A stretch of DNA of 64,000 nucleotides from Irpex lacteus (taxonomy: Eukaryota > Basidiomycota > Agaricomycetes > Polyporales > Irpicaceae), in contig MQVO02000004.1 in assembly GCA_001986395.2 (NCBI GenBank), positions 1,240,001-1,304,000 on the forward strand. The letters run 5' to 3'. Every line of letters begins with the position of its first letter. Positions within the stretch are counted from its first letter, which is position 1. This document shows positions 34,352 to 46,040 of the stretch, piece by piece. A model generated the notes under the pieces. It was not told the origin of the DNA, made no database searches, and saw nothing but the letters and a program-made list of their open reading frames with translations. A program made the translations under genes and the position numbers.

Positions 34352-34604
34352 GCTACGACTCGTAAAATCCAAATCTAGTATGTCGACTTATGCTTATGTT
34401 CATGCGGACTTACTAACGGCTCATGTAGGCAGGAACGCATAAGCGTATCAATACTGCTTCCAACAAGGCCTTTCTGTGCACAACCTTGATATGTCTCGAC
34501 TGCCTAGCCTTTCGGCCTCAATGAAATGTAACGCGCTTCAGTCCGTACAGTGTAAATCGAATGCTTAAGTAAAATCGAAAATCAAGTATTGTCGTTCGAA
34601 TACA

Positions 34605-36192
34605 TTATTGGCTGGTGTGGCTTTCTACAAGGGCAGCCTTAGTTCCCAAATCCACGGCTCCCTGGCCAGGGCCCGAACGTGATGCGGTCAAGGCAACACG
34701 TTCCTCTTCATCCGAGGTATCATGGTAAGGAGAATTGCTGTAACCATTCTCAGTGTGCCCGTACATCTCTACACTGCTGCGGTCATCTCCGTCCCTGTGA
34801 ATAGGCAGTATGGGTTCGTCAAACCGTACACGAGGTGGGTATGGCTGGTGGCAGTCGTGAGAGTGCAGTGGAGGATAGTACTGGCGGTATGCCAAGTAAG
34901 ACAGGACAAGGCCGAGGATAGAGCCTGTCAGGACATCCTGCCAGTGATCTGTGGGCATTGTAAATCAGCGACAAGTTTATATAAACGTTCGGAAGAAATT
35001 CTTCATCTTACGTCTATAGTCCATCGTCCGAGAGACAGCAACCAACGTAGCGCCAATGAGGGGTGTGATGGACAGCCATACTTTAAACTAGAAAAACGCA
35101 TAAACAGATTATCGTGTCAACGTTGGGTTTCACCTACAGTATAGGCTTGTCTGTCGAACAGATGCAGCTTGCCAGCCAAGTAAAACGAGAGGAAGCCCAA
35201 CCCGGCAAACGATACTGTATTGTAATATCAACAAAACCAGAACGGTCATGTATCACGATTAATGTACTCACAGCTTGAATGACCACTTGGAAAGCTTCTC
35301 CAGCCGTCATTGAACTTATAGGTATCTCGATCGGCGGTACATATGTCAAAGGTCGACAAACCGAACGGCGGGTCTACTGACCCTGGCTGGGGTACACAGC
35401 GTGAAATCATATCTGAGAGACGGAGAGCGGATTAGTAACTCATGTCGCAGTGTTGTGTCCTGCACTCGAGCCAGATGCTTACCTGGACGCGGCCGGCCGA
35501 CCGTAATCTTTGTGACCTCGCTCACTACCGCAGTCAGACTAAGACTGAGCACAACTGATAAATCAATAAGCCCACGAGAACCTATTGTATGGGTGATCGA
35601 ACTTACGACCAAGCCAGCTTATGTGGAAATCCCATTTTGACCGCACGGTCAGTAGGTTAATGACTGGTAGCAAAACCACTGGTGAAACAAAGCATATCAT
35701 GACGAGAGCCCAGTTCTATCCATTGGGTCAGAAGGACGACATTAGTTGAATGGTGGAGATACACTCACGGGTATGCGTTCGTGTTCAGCGAACCTGGTAT
35801 GATATGTCAGTTTTAGCTCTGTACACAAAGAAATCAAGCTTGTGCGCTGATACGCACGGAAATTGAATCCTGTCACCTGATATTAGAATCAATGTCTCCT
35901 CAGAAACAAAATAGAACATACGTCTTGTCTTCTAACGAGAAATCCCGTTTATAACCTGGAACCTTCTCTACAGCATAGAATATACCCCTGTAAAACTTCA
36001 GCATTATTTCTACGACACAGTGCGAGGCATAGCTCACGCTAAGGCAATTGTAGTGACCCTACGCTCCATGATCTGCGTTAGTCCCGTATCTCGCCACAAA
36101 ACCTGTGCTGGCTACACGCACCAATCAACACCGTAAGAAATCGCCAGTTTTCGATTTCTATTGTCAAGTTTGGGGATAGCAAAGCGAGCCAT
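34605..36192 (-). CDS. DPP1: PAP2-family lipid phosphate phosphatase (Dpp1/Lpp1-like)
   Basis: Integral membrane phosphatase that removes phosphate from phosphatidate, diacylglycerol pyrophosphate or lysophosphatidate. Eleven exons: 36192-36122, 36058-36038, 35987-35922, 35869-35858, 35793-35769, 35715-35607, 35581-35483, 35412-35272, 35214-35138, 35087-35012, 34948-34605; 346 residues. All three catalytic motifs are present: KITVGRPRP, FPSGHSS and SRTMDYRHHWQD, the last containing the SRx5Hx3D pattern. Hydrophobic segments include WALVMICFVSPVVLLPVI, LSVVLSLSLTAVVS and FAGLGFLSFYLAG. The C-terminal 90 residues are cytosolic and acidic/serine-rich. Exons 2, 4 and 5 are 21, 12 and 25 nt. Whether it is Dpp1 or Lpp1 cannot be decided. 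Confidence 0.9.
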
Positions 36193-36605
36193 GATGTATC
36201 TAGTGATAGGTTGGTAGTCGTGTGCTTGCGGGATGCAATAAACTGTGGCGTTCTCTTGAGGGGCTTCAAGTTTACTCGGCCTCCTTTAAATTCCTATATC
36301 CAAAGAGCAGCAGATAAGTGTGTCTGTAGACCAGTCAACGAGCCTTATGAATCTGCAGGCGAGTCCGAGATGATAGTTGAGAGTAGGGTGAGTAAACCCG
36401 AAGCCTGTGCATACTGCCGAGAGTGAGGCATCCGCCAAGCCCGCGGGCCCATTACAATTGGCACATCCGTTTTGACACACAACCACCACCATCTGCGCTC
36501 GGACACCTCTCGGCGCGGAATTGCACTGCAACGTCGTAGCGCAGCTCACGGTCTTGTTCTTGGAAACATAGCTTATTGGCCCAGCGGTAGTAAGGAAGTG
36601 CAGAC
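36193..36605. other. Divergent promoter region PAP2/PPP4R2
   Basis: 413 bases between diverging genes. A cysteine-rich minus-strand frame crosses it but enters the PPP4R2 coding exon and is judged a chance frame. Confidence 0.4.
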
Positions 36606-37803
36606 ATGTCTGAAAGCAAGCCGTTTGAGTGGCTCCCAGGTATGAAGTGACGCGTTGTTTCATCTCTGTGTGCATCTAATCATCCTTCGAGTTGGCAGAA
36701 CACGATGAGCTTCTGGAGCAGATTGCGGCTACAGATGAAGTAAAGTATGTGGACGTGTCAGGGATGAAGAAAGATGCTCAACGAGGTATAGAACGGAATG
36801 GGAGAAACTTCGCGAGATCATCAAATATAAGCTTGACAAGGTATGTCTAAACCCCAAAGCTTTGATGTCATAACTTAGAATCTACCACAGAATATCTCGC
36901 TCTATCTCTCGCAGTCAAACGAGTCTCTTCCTCTGCCCTTCCTACCAGTGGGTCCTCGGCAGCTACCCTCTGGGGGATTGAAGCTTCCACCCTTCCCTTC
37001 TCGCCCTCGCGATGGACACAACGAGGTCCCCAAGACAGTCCTGACAAAAGTAGAGGCTGACGGTATGAAGGAAGTGATATTTAGTCAGTTGGACGACCTG
37101 GAAGGGTACGTTCGGTGCTCTCAGTTTCACCCGTGGTTATTGAGCAGACAGCGATTTTGATAGTGCACCCTTCACGATTCAACGGTTATGTGAACTAATC
37201 TTACACCCGCGAAAACAATACAAGTTCCTCGGTAAATATCTCAGAGCTGTCGAAAGAACTACACTGGTCACTTCGACTTGGGACGCGTTCCCTCCTCCGA
37301 ACAAGGACGGCAGCAAACCCAGTAACGTCTCAGTTGCCCTGGGGCCTCTACCGCTGTCGTCAGCTCCAGCCACACCGATGTTCTCACCAATTCCCTTCCT
37401 ACACGACGACGCTCGTAGATCTCATTCACGTAGCCCTCCACCCTCACCATTATCTCTTCCTGCAGCCGACGGCAATCTCGCAGCCATCATGCCTCCTGCA
37501 GGTTCCGCGAGTCTCGACCAGAAAGCCCTTGGGCTTGTGGATGAGTTGGACGATCCGAGCCCTGGACATCTTAGCGATCACCCTCAGGCCCTCTCGGCTA
37601 CGACTTCCCTATCACCAGCAACGGCTACAAAGCAGCTTAGCCTTGGAGAACGATTTGTTAAGGCTTCAGAAGAGTCAACGACGGAAGGAGCAGCGGAGCA
37701 ACCACAACCGCAGGCAGAATCGTCCACAACAGCGTCAACAGAGACAGAGGAAACGACCGAGATGGCTGTAGACGATCCGGAGAAGGAGAACAGAGCCGGG
37801 TGA
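36606..37803 (+). CDS. PSY4: Protein phosphatase 4 core regulatory subunit R2
   Basis: PPP4R2/Psy4 binds PP4 catalytic subunit and R3 and targets the phosphatase to DNA-damage substrates such as phospho-H2A. Five exons, 36606-36639, 36699-36744, 36792-36840, 36891-37105, 37164-37803; 327 residues. The N-terminal region EHDELLEQIAATDEVKTEWE and the core APFTIQRLCELILHPRKQYK are characteristic. After residue 190 the protein is disordered, proline/serine-rich with acidic patches (TETEETTEMAVDDPEKENRA), as in other R2 subunits. There is no membrane or targeting signal. The stop lies 133 bases from the stop of the convergent Fyv7-like gene. Confidence 0.9.
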
Positions 37804-37936
37804 GAAGACGTGCTGCCAGATAGTTATTAGAGTTCGCTCGAACAAGGTCAATGTATTAAGTACGTACTTACAATGCAGCAGCGGGTTGAATACAGGTGAT
37901 ATGAATGGCTGGGTATAACAGGCAAGAATGCGCACT

Positions 37937-38711
37937 TCAAGCATAATCCTGTTTGATTTTCTCAAGCATGGCGTTCATCCTTAGTCGCATATCCGGCTGC
38001 CCCCTTCCACGCCCTCTGCTCCCACGTCCACGACCTCGATCATAAGAGCCCCTAGCTCCACCGCCGTGCTGCTTGTGAGAACCAGATTTGAAAGTGTGCA
38101 ATGAAGACCGCGAATAAGCTTGGTTCTGCAGCTCTCTCAAGGACGGCTTCTTGTCTTCCTCCTCATCTCTTCTATGTAGTTTTGATGATCCGCCTCGACC
38201 ACGGATGACTGACCCTCGCCCTCGTGAACCGCGACCTCCCCGGTTTGGAACTTGGTTTGTGCGAGGTGTTACTTTGTCCGGAATATCCATATCCTCGTCT
38301 GACTCGGATTCGCTCTCTGAGTCCCCACCGCCACTTCCACCATTCCCCTCTTCCTCACTTGTTCCGCTGTCTTGACTCATACCTTGCTCCGATGCGGGGG
38401 CGTCTTCATTATCGTCTGGCTCAGAACCTTCGCGAGCCTCTTGTTCCGTCTGCGGCAGTGCAGGTCTGGCTGTGATGAGCCCCTCTTTCCGCTTCTGTGC
38501 CTTCCATTTGCTCTTGATTTTCTGTACTTCAACCCAAGACTGCTTAAGCTTCTTGGCTAATACACGCGAATATGTCAGACGACATGAATTCAAAGCAGTG
38601 CGAGTACAGCGCCATACCTCGATTGAGCGGCAAATGCTGGAAGGTTGGGGGTTTCTTCCTTTTATGCCCTGTTGTTGTCGACGCTGCCGCTGCCGCTGCC
38701 GTGCGAGCCAT
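37937..38711 (-). CDS. Fyv7-like rRNA-processing protein with RGG boxes
   Basis: Two exons, 38711-38618 and 38556-37937; 237 residues. The basic N-terminal segment (GHKRKKPPTFQHLPLNR, then KKLKQSWVEVQKIKSKWKAQ) and the final MRLRMNAMLEKIKQDYA resemble the two ends of Fyv7-type 40S assembly proteins, where a basic helix and a C-terminal DLLEKIK-like motif are conserved. The middle differs: a serine/acidic tract (SESESESDEDMDI) and two arginine-glycine clusters (NRGGRGSRGRGSVIRGRGG and RGRGRGSRGRGRGQP) that should bind RNA. A nucleolar role is plausible. The assignment rests on short end motifs and is tentative; a generic RGG RNA-binding protein is the alternative. Confidence 0.6.
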
Positions 38712-38993
38712 TTGAGGTTGATTTTGAGTCAATGTTCGAAGCCGATGAGTTCAGTTAGAGTCAGAGAGGTGGAAGAAATAACGGCCTTGGATGAAAAGAG
38801 CGAGCACACCAAAATGGATAGATCTACCATGTGCTTACATAACCCAGGCGTAGGGTCGTATTTAGGCGTGTTCCCACTGTTCGTTTCCGTCATCTCTCTC
38901 TCATCTCTCATCTCGTCCTCTCCTCACACATCGCTCAACCTCCCCCAGCTCTCTCCTTCGAACTTCGTCTCTTTGAACCTCGACACTCGTCGC

Positions 38994-39565
38994 ATGAACG
39001 TGCAGAACTTCGCTACTTTTGGTCAGTCCGCAGCGCTTTTTTGTTTGTTATCGATCCTAGGAGCGCATGTGAACTGACTGCATCTCTCGTGATATAGACC
39101 CCTTCGCTGACGAGGGTGAGGCACTCGCTGCTGCAAACCAAGACGTCGGTTCCCAGTCCAACTACATCCACGTTCGTGTCCAGCAACGGAACGGACGTAA
39201 GACCCTGACCACTCTTCAGGGCCTCCCCAAAGGTGAGTAGTTTCAGGCCATATCTTACATCGAACAGGCCTCTAATAAATGACATCTGCTGCAGAGTACG
39301 ATGCTAAGAAGCTTTTGAAGGCTTTCAAGAAGGTACGTGCACGGTTTCTGCATCGCCGCACTCACGGCGACCCCGGGTCTTGGGCATTTCAAGTCTGACA
39401 TCATCTTTGTGACTCGCTCAGGAATTCGCTTGCAACGGCACTTTAGTTGACGACGAAGAGGCTGGCCAAGTCATCCAGCTCCAGGGAGACCAGCGACTCA
39501 AGATTTCCACCTTCCTTGTCGAAGAGGGTATCCCCAAGGCCACGATCAAGATTCACGGTTTCTAA
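38994..39565 (+). CDS. SUI1: Translation initiation factor eIF1
   Basis: Start-codon fidelity factor that sits near the P site of the 40S subunit. Four exons, 38994-39021, 39098-39232, 39295-39332, 39422-39565; 114 residues, the normal size. The sequence has the SUI1 core: YIHVRVQQRNGRKTLTTLQG, then KKLLKAFKKEFACNGTLVDD, and GDQRLKISTFLVEEGIPKAT ending IKIHGF. The N-terminal tail MNVQNFATFDPFADEGEA is also typical. It diverges from the Fyv7-like gene with 282 bases between starts, linking two ribosome-related genes through one promoter region. Confidence 0.97.
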
Positions 39566-40053
39566 TTTTCCTACCCTAAGCGCTTGTCGCTTCTACGGCG
39601 AAGACATTCCACTCTCGTCTCTATCGCCGTTTTCAAGCCATTTTGTCACAGTCTTTTGTCGTGCTATGTCCTTCACTTTCATTATCTCGTTGATCAATGC
39701 ATGTACCCAATAGTATCCATTTCTCATCGGACGTTTCGATACTATTCGTTCTGCTGTCTGCACTTGTACACTTACCATGACGAATGAGACCTGTAAGTAT
39801 TGAGACCATGACGGTGTGTGGTTATCATAACCATGCCAGAACGTTCGGGGCTCGGAAGCCGATCCGGTCGTGCTATAAGATTGTGGCCTGCTACCCTCAA
39901 TAGGGAAGAGCGGGCAAGTCGAATACCGCGGAACTCTGTTATATTACTAGTAGCAGCAGATGATATCTTTGAAACGCAGAGATACTACTTAACTGGGTAT
40001 GGCACCCCAAAACCAAAAGACATGCAATGATGTATGAGACAGCGGGCGAAGCT
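39566..40053. other. Intergenic between convergent SUI1 and SNRNP27
   Basis: 488 bases, pyrimidine-rich at the left as a 3' UTR. No gene seen. Confidence 0.4.
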
Positions 40054-41031
40054 CTACTTGATCTTGTCCAGGGGCCTGTAAAGAGAATGGTAAGACGCTG
40101 ACTTGAGTGAGATGAGACCAGCCTGACCTGTTGAAACCTCCGCGTCTGTATAAATAGTATATATCCAGTTAGTATGGTATGGAATAAATGACCCTCCAAC
40201 GTACCGGTTCATATACTGGCGCCATGTTCGCATTTTCTTGACGTTTGCGGCTCCCTCTTGGTTGCCTTCCACGTGCTTGCCCTAATATTACATTAGCACC
40301 CGCTGCATACACGCGTTCAATAACGCAGACCTTGGTAGTTCCAAAGCCAGTGAGGCCCATCATGGCCATCATAGCAGCGTCTTCATCGTTTGTGGCATCC
40401 ATGGCTTCGCCTTCCTCGCCGTCTTCGGTAGGCATTTCAGACACTTGCCTGGACTTTGGCTCCTCAGAGCCTTGTGCTAGTCAGAACACAATACAATGAC
40501 TGCATTTTTGTGTACCGAACGTACCAGCTGGTGTATATTTGTCGCCATAATCACCACGCGAAGGTTCTCCTCGACCTTCGGATCTGTGAGTAGGGTCCAC
40601 GCCGCGGTCACCTGCACGGTGTCCCCCGTCACGTTCTCTGCCTGCGTCCCTTCTTGGAGGCTCTCGTCTATCATCACGGAGCGGTTCTCTTCTGTCCCTA
40701 TCCCTGTCGCGGTCGTCTCGTCTCCTGTCGTCTCGGTAGTCTCTGTCTCTGTCTCTGTCTCGACGATCATCCCTGCCAAAGTCCCGGCGGTCTACAATGA
40801 ACAGCCGGTCAACTCTAACAATCCAAAGGTTGGGAGTTGCATCAACATACCTGTTGGTCTTCTATCCCTATCTCTGTCTGGACCACCTCTCCGTGGACTC
40901 CTTGACCTGCTCCTGCCTTCGCGTCTGTCGCGGTGTGGCGGGCGGTCGCCATACCTTTGCCCTCGGTCCCTGTCACGGTCGTGGTCGCCTCTGTCATGAT
41001 CTCTTCGTCTGCTGTCGTATCGCGACGACAT
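40054..41031 (-). CDS. SNRNP27: U4/U6.U5 tri-snRNP 27-kDa protein
   Basis: Tri-snRNP component that helps hold the 5' splice site during B-complex activation. Six exons: 41031-40851, 40791-40525, 40476-40331, 40281-40205, 40145-40128, 40075-40054; 236 residues. The first 150 residues are an RD/RS-like domain (DRDRDRDYRDDRRRDDRDR). The conserved C-terminal domain is complete: MMGLTGFGTTKGKHVEGN, NVKKMRTWRQYMNRRGGFNR and PLDKIK. That block is nearly invariant from yeasts to human (human ends GGFNRPLDFIA). Exon 5 is 18 nt, and the last exon carries seven codons plus one split. GYP7 lies divergently 342 bases away. Confidence 0.94.
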
Positions 41032-41373
41032 CTTCAGTATCGCCTAGAACGTTCAAGTCGTCTCACAAGCGACTGGGCCGCAGTCGACGCGGGGGTGGTA
41101 GACTAGATGAGTGCTGCGAATACTTAGAGCGTGGTAAGAGAGGCGTCTATCAGAGTCTGACGTGCCTTCATTAGTCCGAGTCCTCCACCGCAGGCGCAGC
41201 TTCTTGTCCTTGAACCACATATATAGCCTGGCCCGCCCTGCATGACCGTGGCCGACCGCCGTGAATCATTTGAAGAGTCTTTTGCTGTAGTATCGGTTTG
41301 TTCTCGTTCTTGCTTCTCCTAAGTTCAGCGATAATCTGAGCGGCTGAGGGTCTATCATCAGCTCTCCGATTCG
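41032..41373. other. Divergent promoter region SNRNP27/GYP7
   Basis: 342 bases, no TATA box and no coding frame of note. Confidence 0.4.
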
Positions 41374-44300
41374 ATGGTCGAAATCAAGCCGGCACAGGAC
41401 GAAGTCGACCACCACGAAGATGGAAGCCGGTACAGGCTGCTGTATAGCAAGTCCAAGGTCTATGTCAACCCGACGGCCTATGCACGAGACAACATCCCTG
41501 GGTTCGTGGCGCTCGTCAAGCGGGTGGGTACTTGACGTATGTGTGTAGTCACTCCTAACAATTCGGTGTTGTGATACAGGAGGGCGTGAACCCTACATAT
41601 CTTCTGGCATGGCTACCAGAGACTCTGCTGAATGAGAAGGGACAGACCGAGTGGGACAAGTTTGTAAAGATTGAAGAGAGGACGGCCGTGGACGAGGAAG
41701 ATACAGGTCGGTTTCTTCGGCTCACGTCTGACTGCGCCGGATTGACGAGTCTGTTTTAGATGCAGTCATCATTGACATGCCATTGCCGCGACCCGAAACG
41801 TATGCCTTCTCGGTGCCGCTCACGTCTATCTATTCCTTGATTGTCAACCCGCCGTCTTTGTCTTCATGGTGTGAGTACTATACTGTCGCTGCAACATGGA
41901 CTGGATCTGTTATGTGTACTCTCACCTTGAGACCTCACATTGCAGTCTTCTTGTCCTGTCACCCTCTGATCTTGGGCAGTATCTGGAGCTACGCCTCCGT
42001 ATATTGCGCAAGATAAGGATGTGATGATTTACAGAAAACCTCCTTCATAATGTCTCATAACACTGACCGCATCTAATCTTCAGACGGCTCAATAGCTATA
42101 AATCTCCTGAATGGGACAACGCTTCCAACATTGCATTTCCACGACGATGAATCGCGGTCGTTCACACTAATGCACAAGACGCCTGTGGATACAAAGCACA
42201 GTACCTACCCTCCACCACAATCACCCACAGCTTCAAGCTCAAAGAGTGGTATCTCGTGGGGAGGGGAGGACTTGTTGACTCGCCTTCGCACTTACGCACA
42301 TATATTGCGTTCTACGCTGCAGCCCACCTTATTCCTTGTCGACCCTTCGCGAGAAGATATCGAAGCGCACTCAACACAGCTTTTCGCCGATGATGCCGTC
42401 GATGACATACTCGCACAGTCATCCTATGCGAATTCATTTTCTCCTATACCCGCTCACCGACGACCACGACCTCTATCCTCACCTGCAAACCCATACTCGG
42501 AGAGATCATCAATACTCCACCGGTCCCTTCATTCCCCTCCAACATCTCATTCGAATGCTCCCTCGCAGGCCCGGTTGGCGCTCCTGCAGTCATTCTCGCA
42601 GATTACGAGACATGCCGCCCATGCTGCCCAACATATCCTATCGCATCCATTAGCGAAGCCGATTGTTCCCCACCTGCCCGACCCGGTCAGGAGCCTGGTC
42701 AACGCAAGCGGCGACCTCGAATGGGGTAGTTGGGTTGAGAAGGGTGGTGTGGGTGAGTTCGAAAGCGCACGAGTGTATCTTGCTAGATGGGCGCGGGTAG
42801 TCGCGGAGGAGGGCGAACGTTCAAGACGAAGAGAGGCTCAGACAGTGCCAACGTCATCTTCTGAGGAATTGCCGTCTGAGACGTCCTCGTTGGGTGTATT
42901 CGAACTGCTCCAGTCTACCGCTAATCTGCCTACTCCGAAGACAACACGAGAACCTGCACACCCGGTGGATGAGAAAATGTGGGAGGGTTGGTTTGGATCG
43001 GATGGAAGGCCGAACGTCACTTTGGAGGAGATGCGGAAAGAGGTGTTTAGAAGGGGGGTTAAGCCGGAGGGTGATCTGAGAAAGAAGATATGGCCGTTCA
43101 TACTAGGCGTGTACCCTTGGGAGGCGACTCATACGCAGAGGATAGAGTCTTGGGAGGAGAAACGGTAAGTACGAAGATGCCATGAATGAGCGCCTCGCTA
43201 AACAATGTCACAGGAAAGAATACCGTAATCTCAAAGATCAATGGTGGGGCGTTCCAGAGGTATTTGAGAGACAAGATGTTCTCGAGGTACGCACAAACCG
43301 CCTCAATTTCAACTTGGTGTTCAACATACTATGTAGGAGCGACACCGAATTGATGTTGACTGTCGACGAACAGACCGTACGCAGACACTATTTGCTACAA
43401 CGACACCTACCTTAGACGTCAATGAAGATGAGAAGGGCATGCATATGCGGTACTCCACGATATCCCCAGGTCTCAGTGATATCGGAGCACAGGCACCCAC
43501 AAACGAACACATCGAACGATTAGGTGCCATTTTGCTGACGTATAATTTCTATGACACAGACTTGGGTACGTGGCACTGTCACGAGGCAGTAGTGTATTGC
43601 ACAGCTCATAAGTTCCTAGGATACGTCCAAGGAATGTCGGACTTATGTGCTCCGGTGTATGTTGTGACCGGGGCAGACGAAGAACTCACCTTCTGGTGCT
43701 TCGTGTCGATTATGAACCGAATGGTACGAGTCTCGTGATTCTGCTCGACCACCCGCTCATGTCGTCTTCTGTCCACAGAAACAGAACTTCTTGCGCGATC
43801 AGAGTGGGATGAAGAAGCAGCTTTCGACGCTTCAACAACTCATTGCTGTGATGGATCCGGAGCTATACCGACACCTAGGTTCGTATCGCTCCGAATCTCC
43901 CTTCTCGATGACCATGTCCACTCATTTATGCTTCCTCCCCGCAGAGAAAACGGAGTCTTTGAACCTATTCTTCTGTTTTAGGTAGGCGTTTCGGGCGGTG
44001 CCTGTATGGAGCAAACATTGACAATCTGTCAGGTGGATCCTTATTGCGTTCAAGCGCGAATTCCCATTCGAGGACGTCCTGCGTCTGTGGGAAAACCTGT
44101 GGACAGACTATTACAGCACATCGTTCGTGCTATTCGTTGCACTTGCAGTCTTGGAGTCACACCGGGACGTGATCATGCGGTACCTGGTCGAGGTCAGTCT
44201 TCCAAACTCATTTCCCGCGTCATGCAGCGTTCTCACCGGTTGACGTGTTTGTTGCCCGTTGTTGGCCGCATAGTTCGATGAGATCTTGAAGGTATGACCT

Positions 44301-44624
44301 GGTTTACGTGGCGCGTGTGAGAAGATCTGTACTGATTTGCCTGGTTGTTTCTATTTTCAGTACTGCAACGAACTGAGCATGACCATCGACCTTGACAGCA
44401 CGTTGGCTCAGGCGGAGGTTCTCTTCCTATCATTCACGCAGCTGGTGGCGGATATGGATCGCCGCCGAGCAGAAGAGGCGTCATCTGGTGGTGACCTCCG
44501 CCGGCGCAACGTAGCGGCTGACCAGAGCACGTCGTCGAACAAAGGTTCTCAGACTGAAGCCAAGAAGGTCGAAGTACCTAAGCTCAGCGAAGAGCTCAGA
44601 GAATTGCTCAAGGCGGGAAGCTAG
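41374..44624 (+). CDS. GYP7: Rab GTPase-activating protein, Gyp7 type
   Basis: TBC-domain GAP that inactivates Ypt7/Rab7 at the vacuole or late endosome. Twelve exons: 41374-41523, 41580-41706, 41760-41870, 42084-43164, 43214-43286, 43337-43565, 43620-43723, 43779-43878, 43945-43981, 44033-44192, 44274-44291, 44361-44624; 817 residues. The N-terminal PH-like lipid-binding half (RYRLLYSKSKVYVNPTAYAR; TFLVD-type block QPTLFLVDPSRED) and the TBC half (IWPFILGVYPWEATH) match Gyp7/TBC1D15. The catalytic arginine finger is in IDVDCRRTDR and the glutamine finger in YVQGMSDL. The 54-nt intron at 43566-43619 is free of stops and in frame. Exon 11 is 18 nt. The C-terminal tail after residue 760 is disordered. 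Confidence 0.94.
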
Positions 44625-45355
44625 AGAGCCATGGGTGTATAGGTGATCTGCTGACCCAGGGTGAAGTGTATAACTATTGAGAGAGGATATTGTACGATCT
44701 TCGGTGGAAGGTTTGGTGGTGGATTGAACGGAGGTGGTAATACACGGTATTGTAGCATACTGTAGTACTATAAAAGTGGTGTCAGCGCATAGCTTCTCTT
44801 GATTATCAGGCTACACGACGGATGGCCCAACAAACGTTCATATACTCTGGATGGCTTACGGCATCCGGTTCAATTGGGCACACCACTTTTCGATTGCAAT
44901 TGTCCGAATGATTGGTCCGAAGTTTTCGAGTAGGCTCTGGTCCACCGTTCATCGTTTCAATTCATAAACGATGGTATCGGAAGAATCTGACGAGGATACA
45001 CAGCCTGAGTTTGGTGAACATTTCAGTTTGTGTCTCCGATATGAGCTTCGTGACGTTGACAGTCATCGTTGAAGTGACCCAGGAAGAGGGGAGCCGGTTT
45101 TACTCGCTGGCCCTCATCGCGAAGGTGTCAAGTCGCTCCCTATCTTGTGGGCGTGTCGCATAAAAGCCGAATATCATTGTCTTTGCATGTATTTAGGCGA
45201 CTCAGGGACGGTAGTAGGCGAGGATTGAGAGTTCCTGACTGCGAGACGATAACAGTGCGCAACGGTACATCGTGCCGAACTGAGAAGGTGCGTTAAACAG
45301 ACGGCGGTAGATATGGAACCGACATTTTGGAACATGGCGCAGTATGTATGGCACA
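44625..45355. other. Intergenic between convergent GYP7 and RRM gene
   Basis: About 730 bases; only short frames. Probably the two 3' UTRs plus spacer. Confidence 0.4.
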
Positions 45356-46040
45356 CTACTCTTCCATAGCGTTGCCCTCTTCTTCACCGTCCGCGTGCTC
45401 TGCGTTGTCCGCAGCTTCGGCGGACGCACTTCGCTGTCCGCGGAGCGCAGCACCTGTGCGAAGGTGAGGACACGAGAAACATAGAAGCAAAGCCCACGTA
45501 CCACCGCTCTGTGCGAGAGGTTTAACATGTTGCTTGAGCCATTCTTCGGATTCCCAGACTGTGATAGTTACAGGGCGTCAGTGAGATAACAACAGAAGTA
45601 TGTCACAAGCTTACTGGCTCTGTTGCCCATCCCTTGCACTGGGATCTTTGAAGGGCGCGCAATGTTCACTCGTATGACCTTGCCTCGGAGTTCGTTGAGG
45701 TCCATGTTGTCGATGGCATCCTGTGCATCAGCAGATGAGGCAAACGTGACGAATCCGTAGCCTTTGTGTTTTTCCTCTGTCGTGATACAGTTCAGAAGAA
45801 GAATGGTGGAGTGGTGGATAGGAAAGAACTGACCGGTCTGCCGATTTGGGTCAGTTGTGGCGGGAGGTATCTGGACTTCTATGACATCGCCTGCAAAACT
45901 AGCAGTCAGCCTGCAGGCCACATGCGCAACGGTGAGAACGTACCAAATGTGCTAAATGTCTCTACCAAGACGGTTTCGTCGACATCGTCTGCTATGTTGC
46001 CGACGAACACGGTTTTCTTCGTCTTTGTACCTTCCTCCAT
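45356..46040 (-). CDS. RRM protein related to the cyclophilin E RNA-binding domain
   Basis: Five exons, 46040-45944, 45890-45834, 45776-45615, 45558-45502, 45453-45356; 156 residues. One RRM covers residues 9-90: RNP2 is TVFVGNIA and RNP1 is HKGYGFVTF, followed by AQDAIDNMDLNELRGKVIRV. The IARPSKIPVQGMGNRAIW block after the RRM matches the segment between RRM and isomerase in cyclophilin E (PPIE/Cyp33), but the isomerase domain is absent. The tail is short and acidic (ADGEEGNAMEE). Stand-alone PPIE-type RRM proteins are known in fungi. A spliceosomal association is likely by homology but not shown by the sequence alone. Confidence 0.85.

Noticed and set aside
34588..34602. GTTCGAATAC resembling a tRNA B box.
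   Set aside because: No A box, no foldable acceptor or anticodon stem nearby.
36286..36675. Cysteine-rich minus-strand frame of 129 codons.
   Set aside because: It overlaps exon 1 of PPP4R2 and the shared promoter; no signal peptide and no homologous pattern recognised.
40740..40765. Tandem CTCTGT-type simple repeat.
   Set aside because: It encodes the Arg-Asp repeats of SNRNP27 and is explained by the protein.
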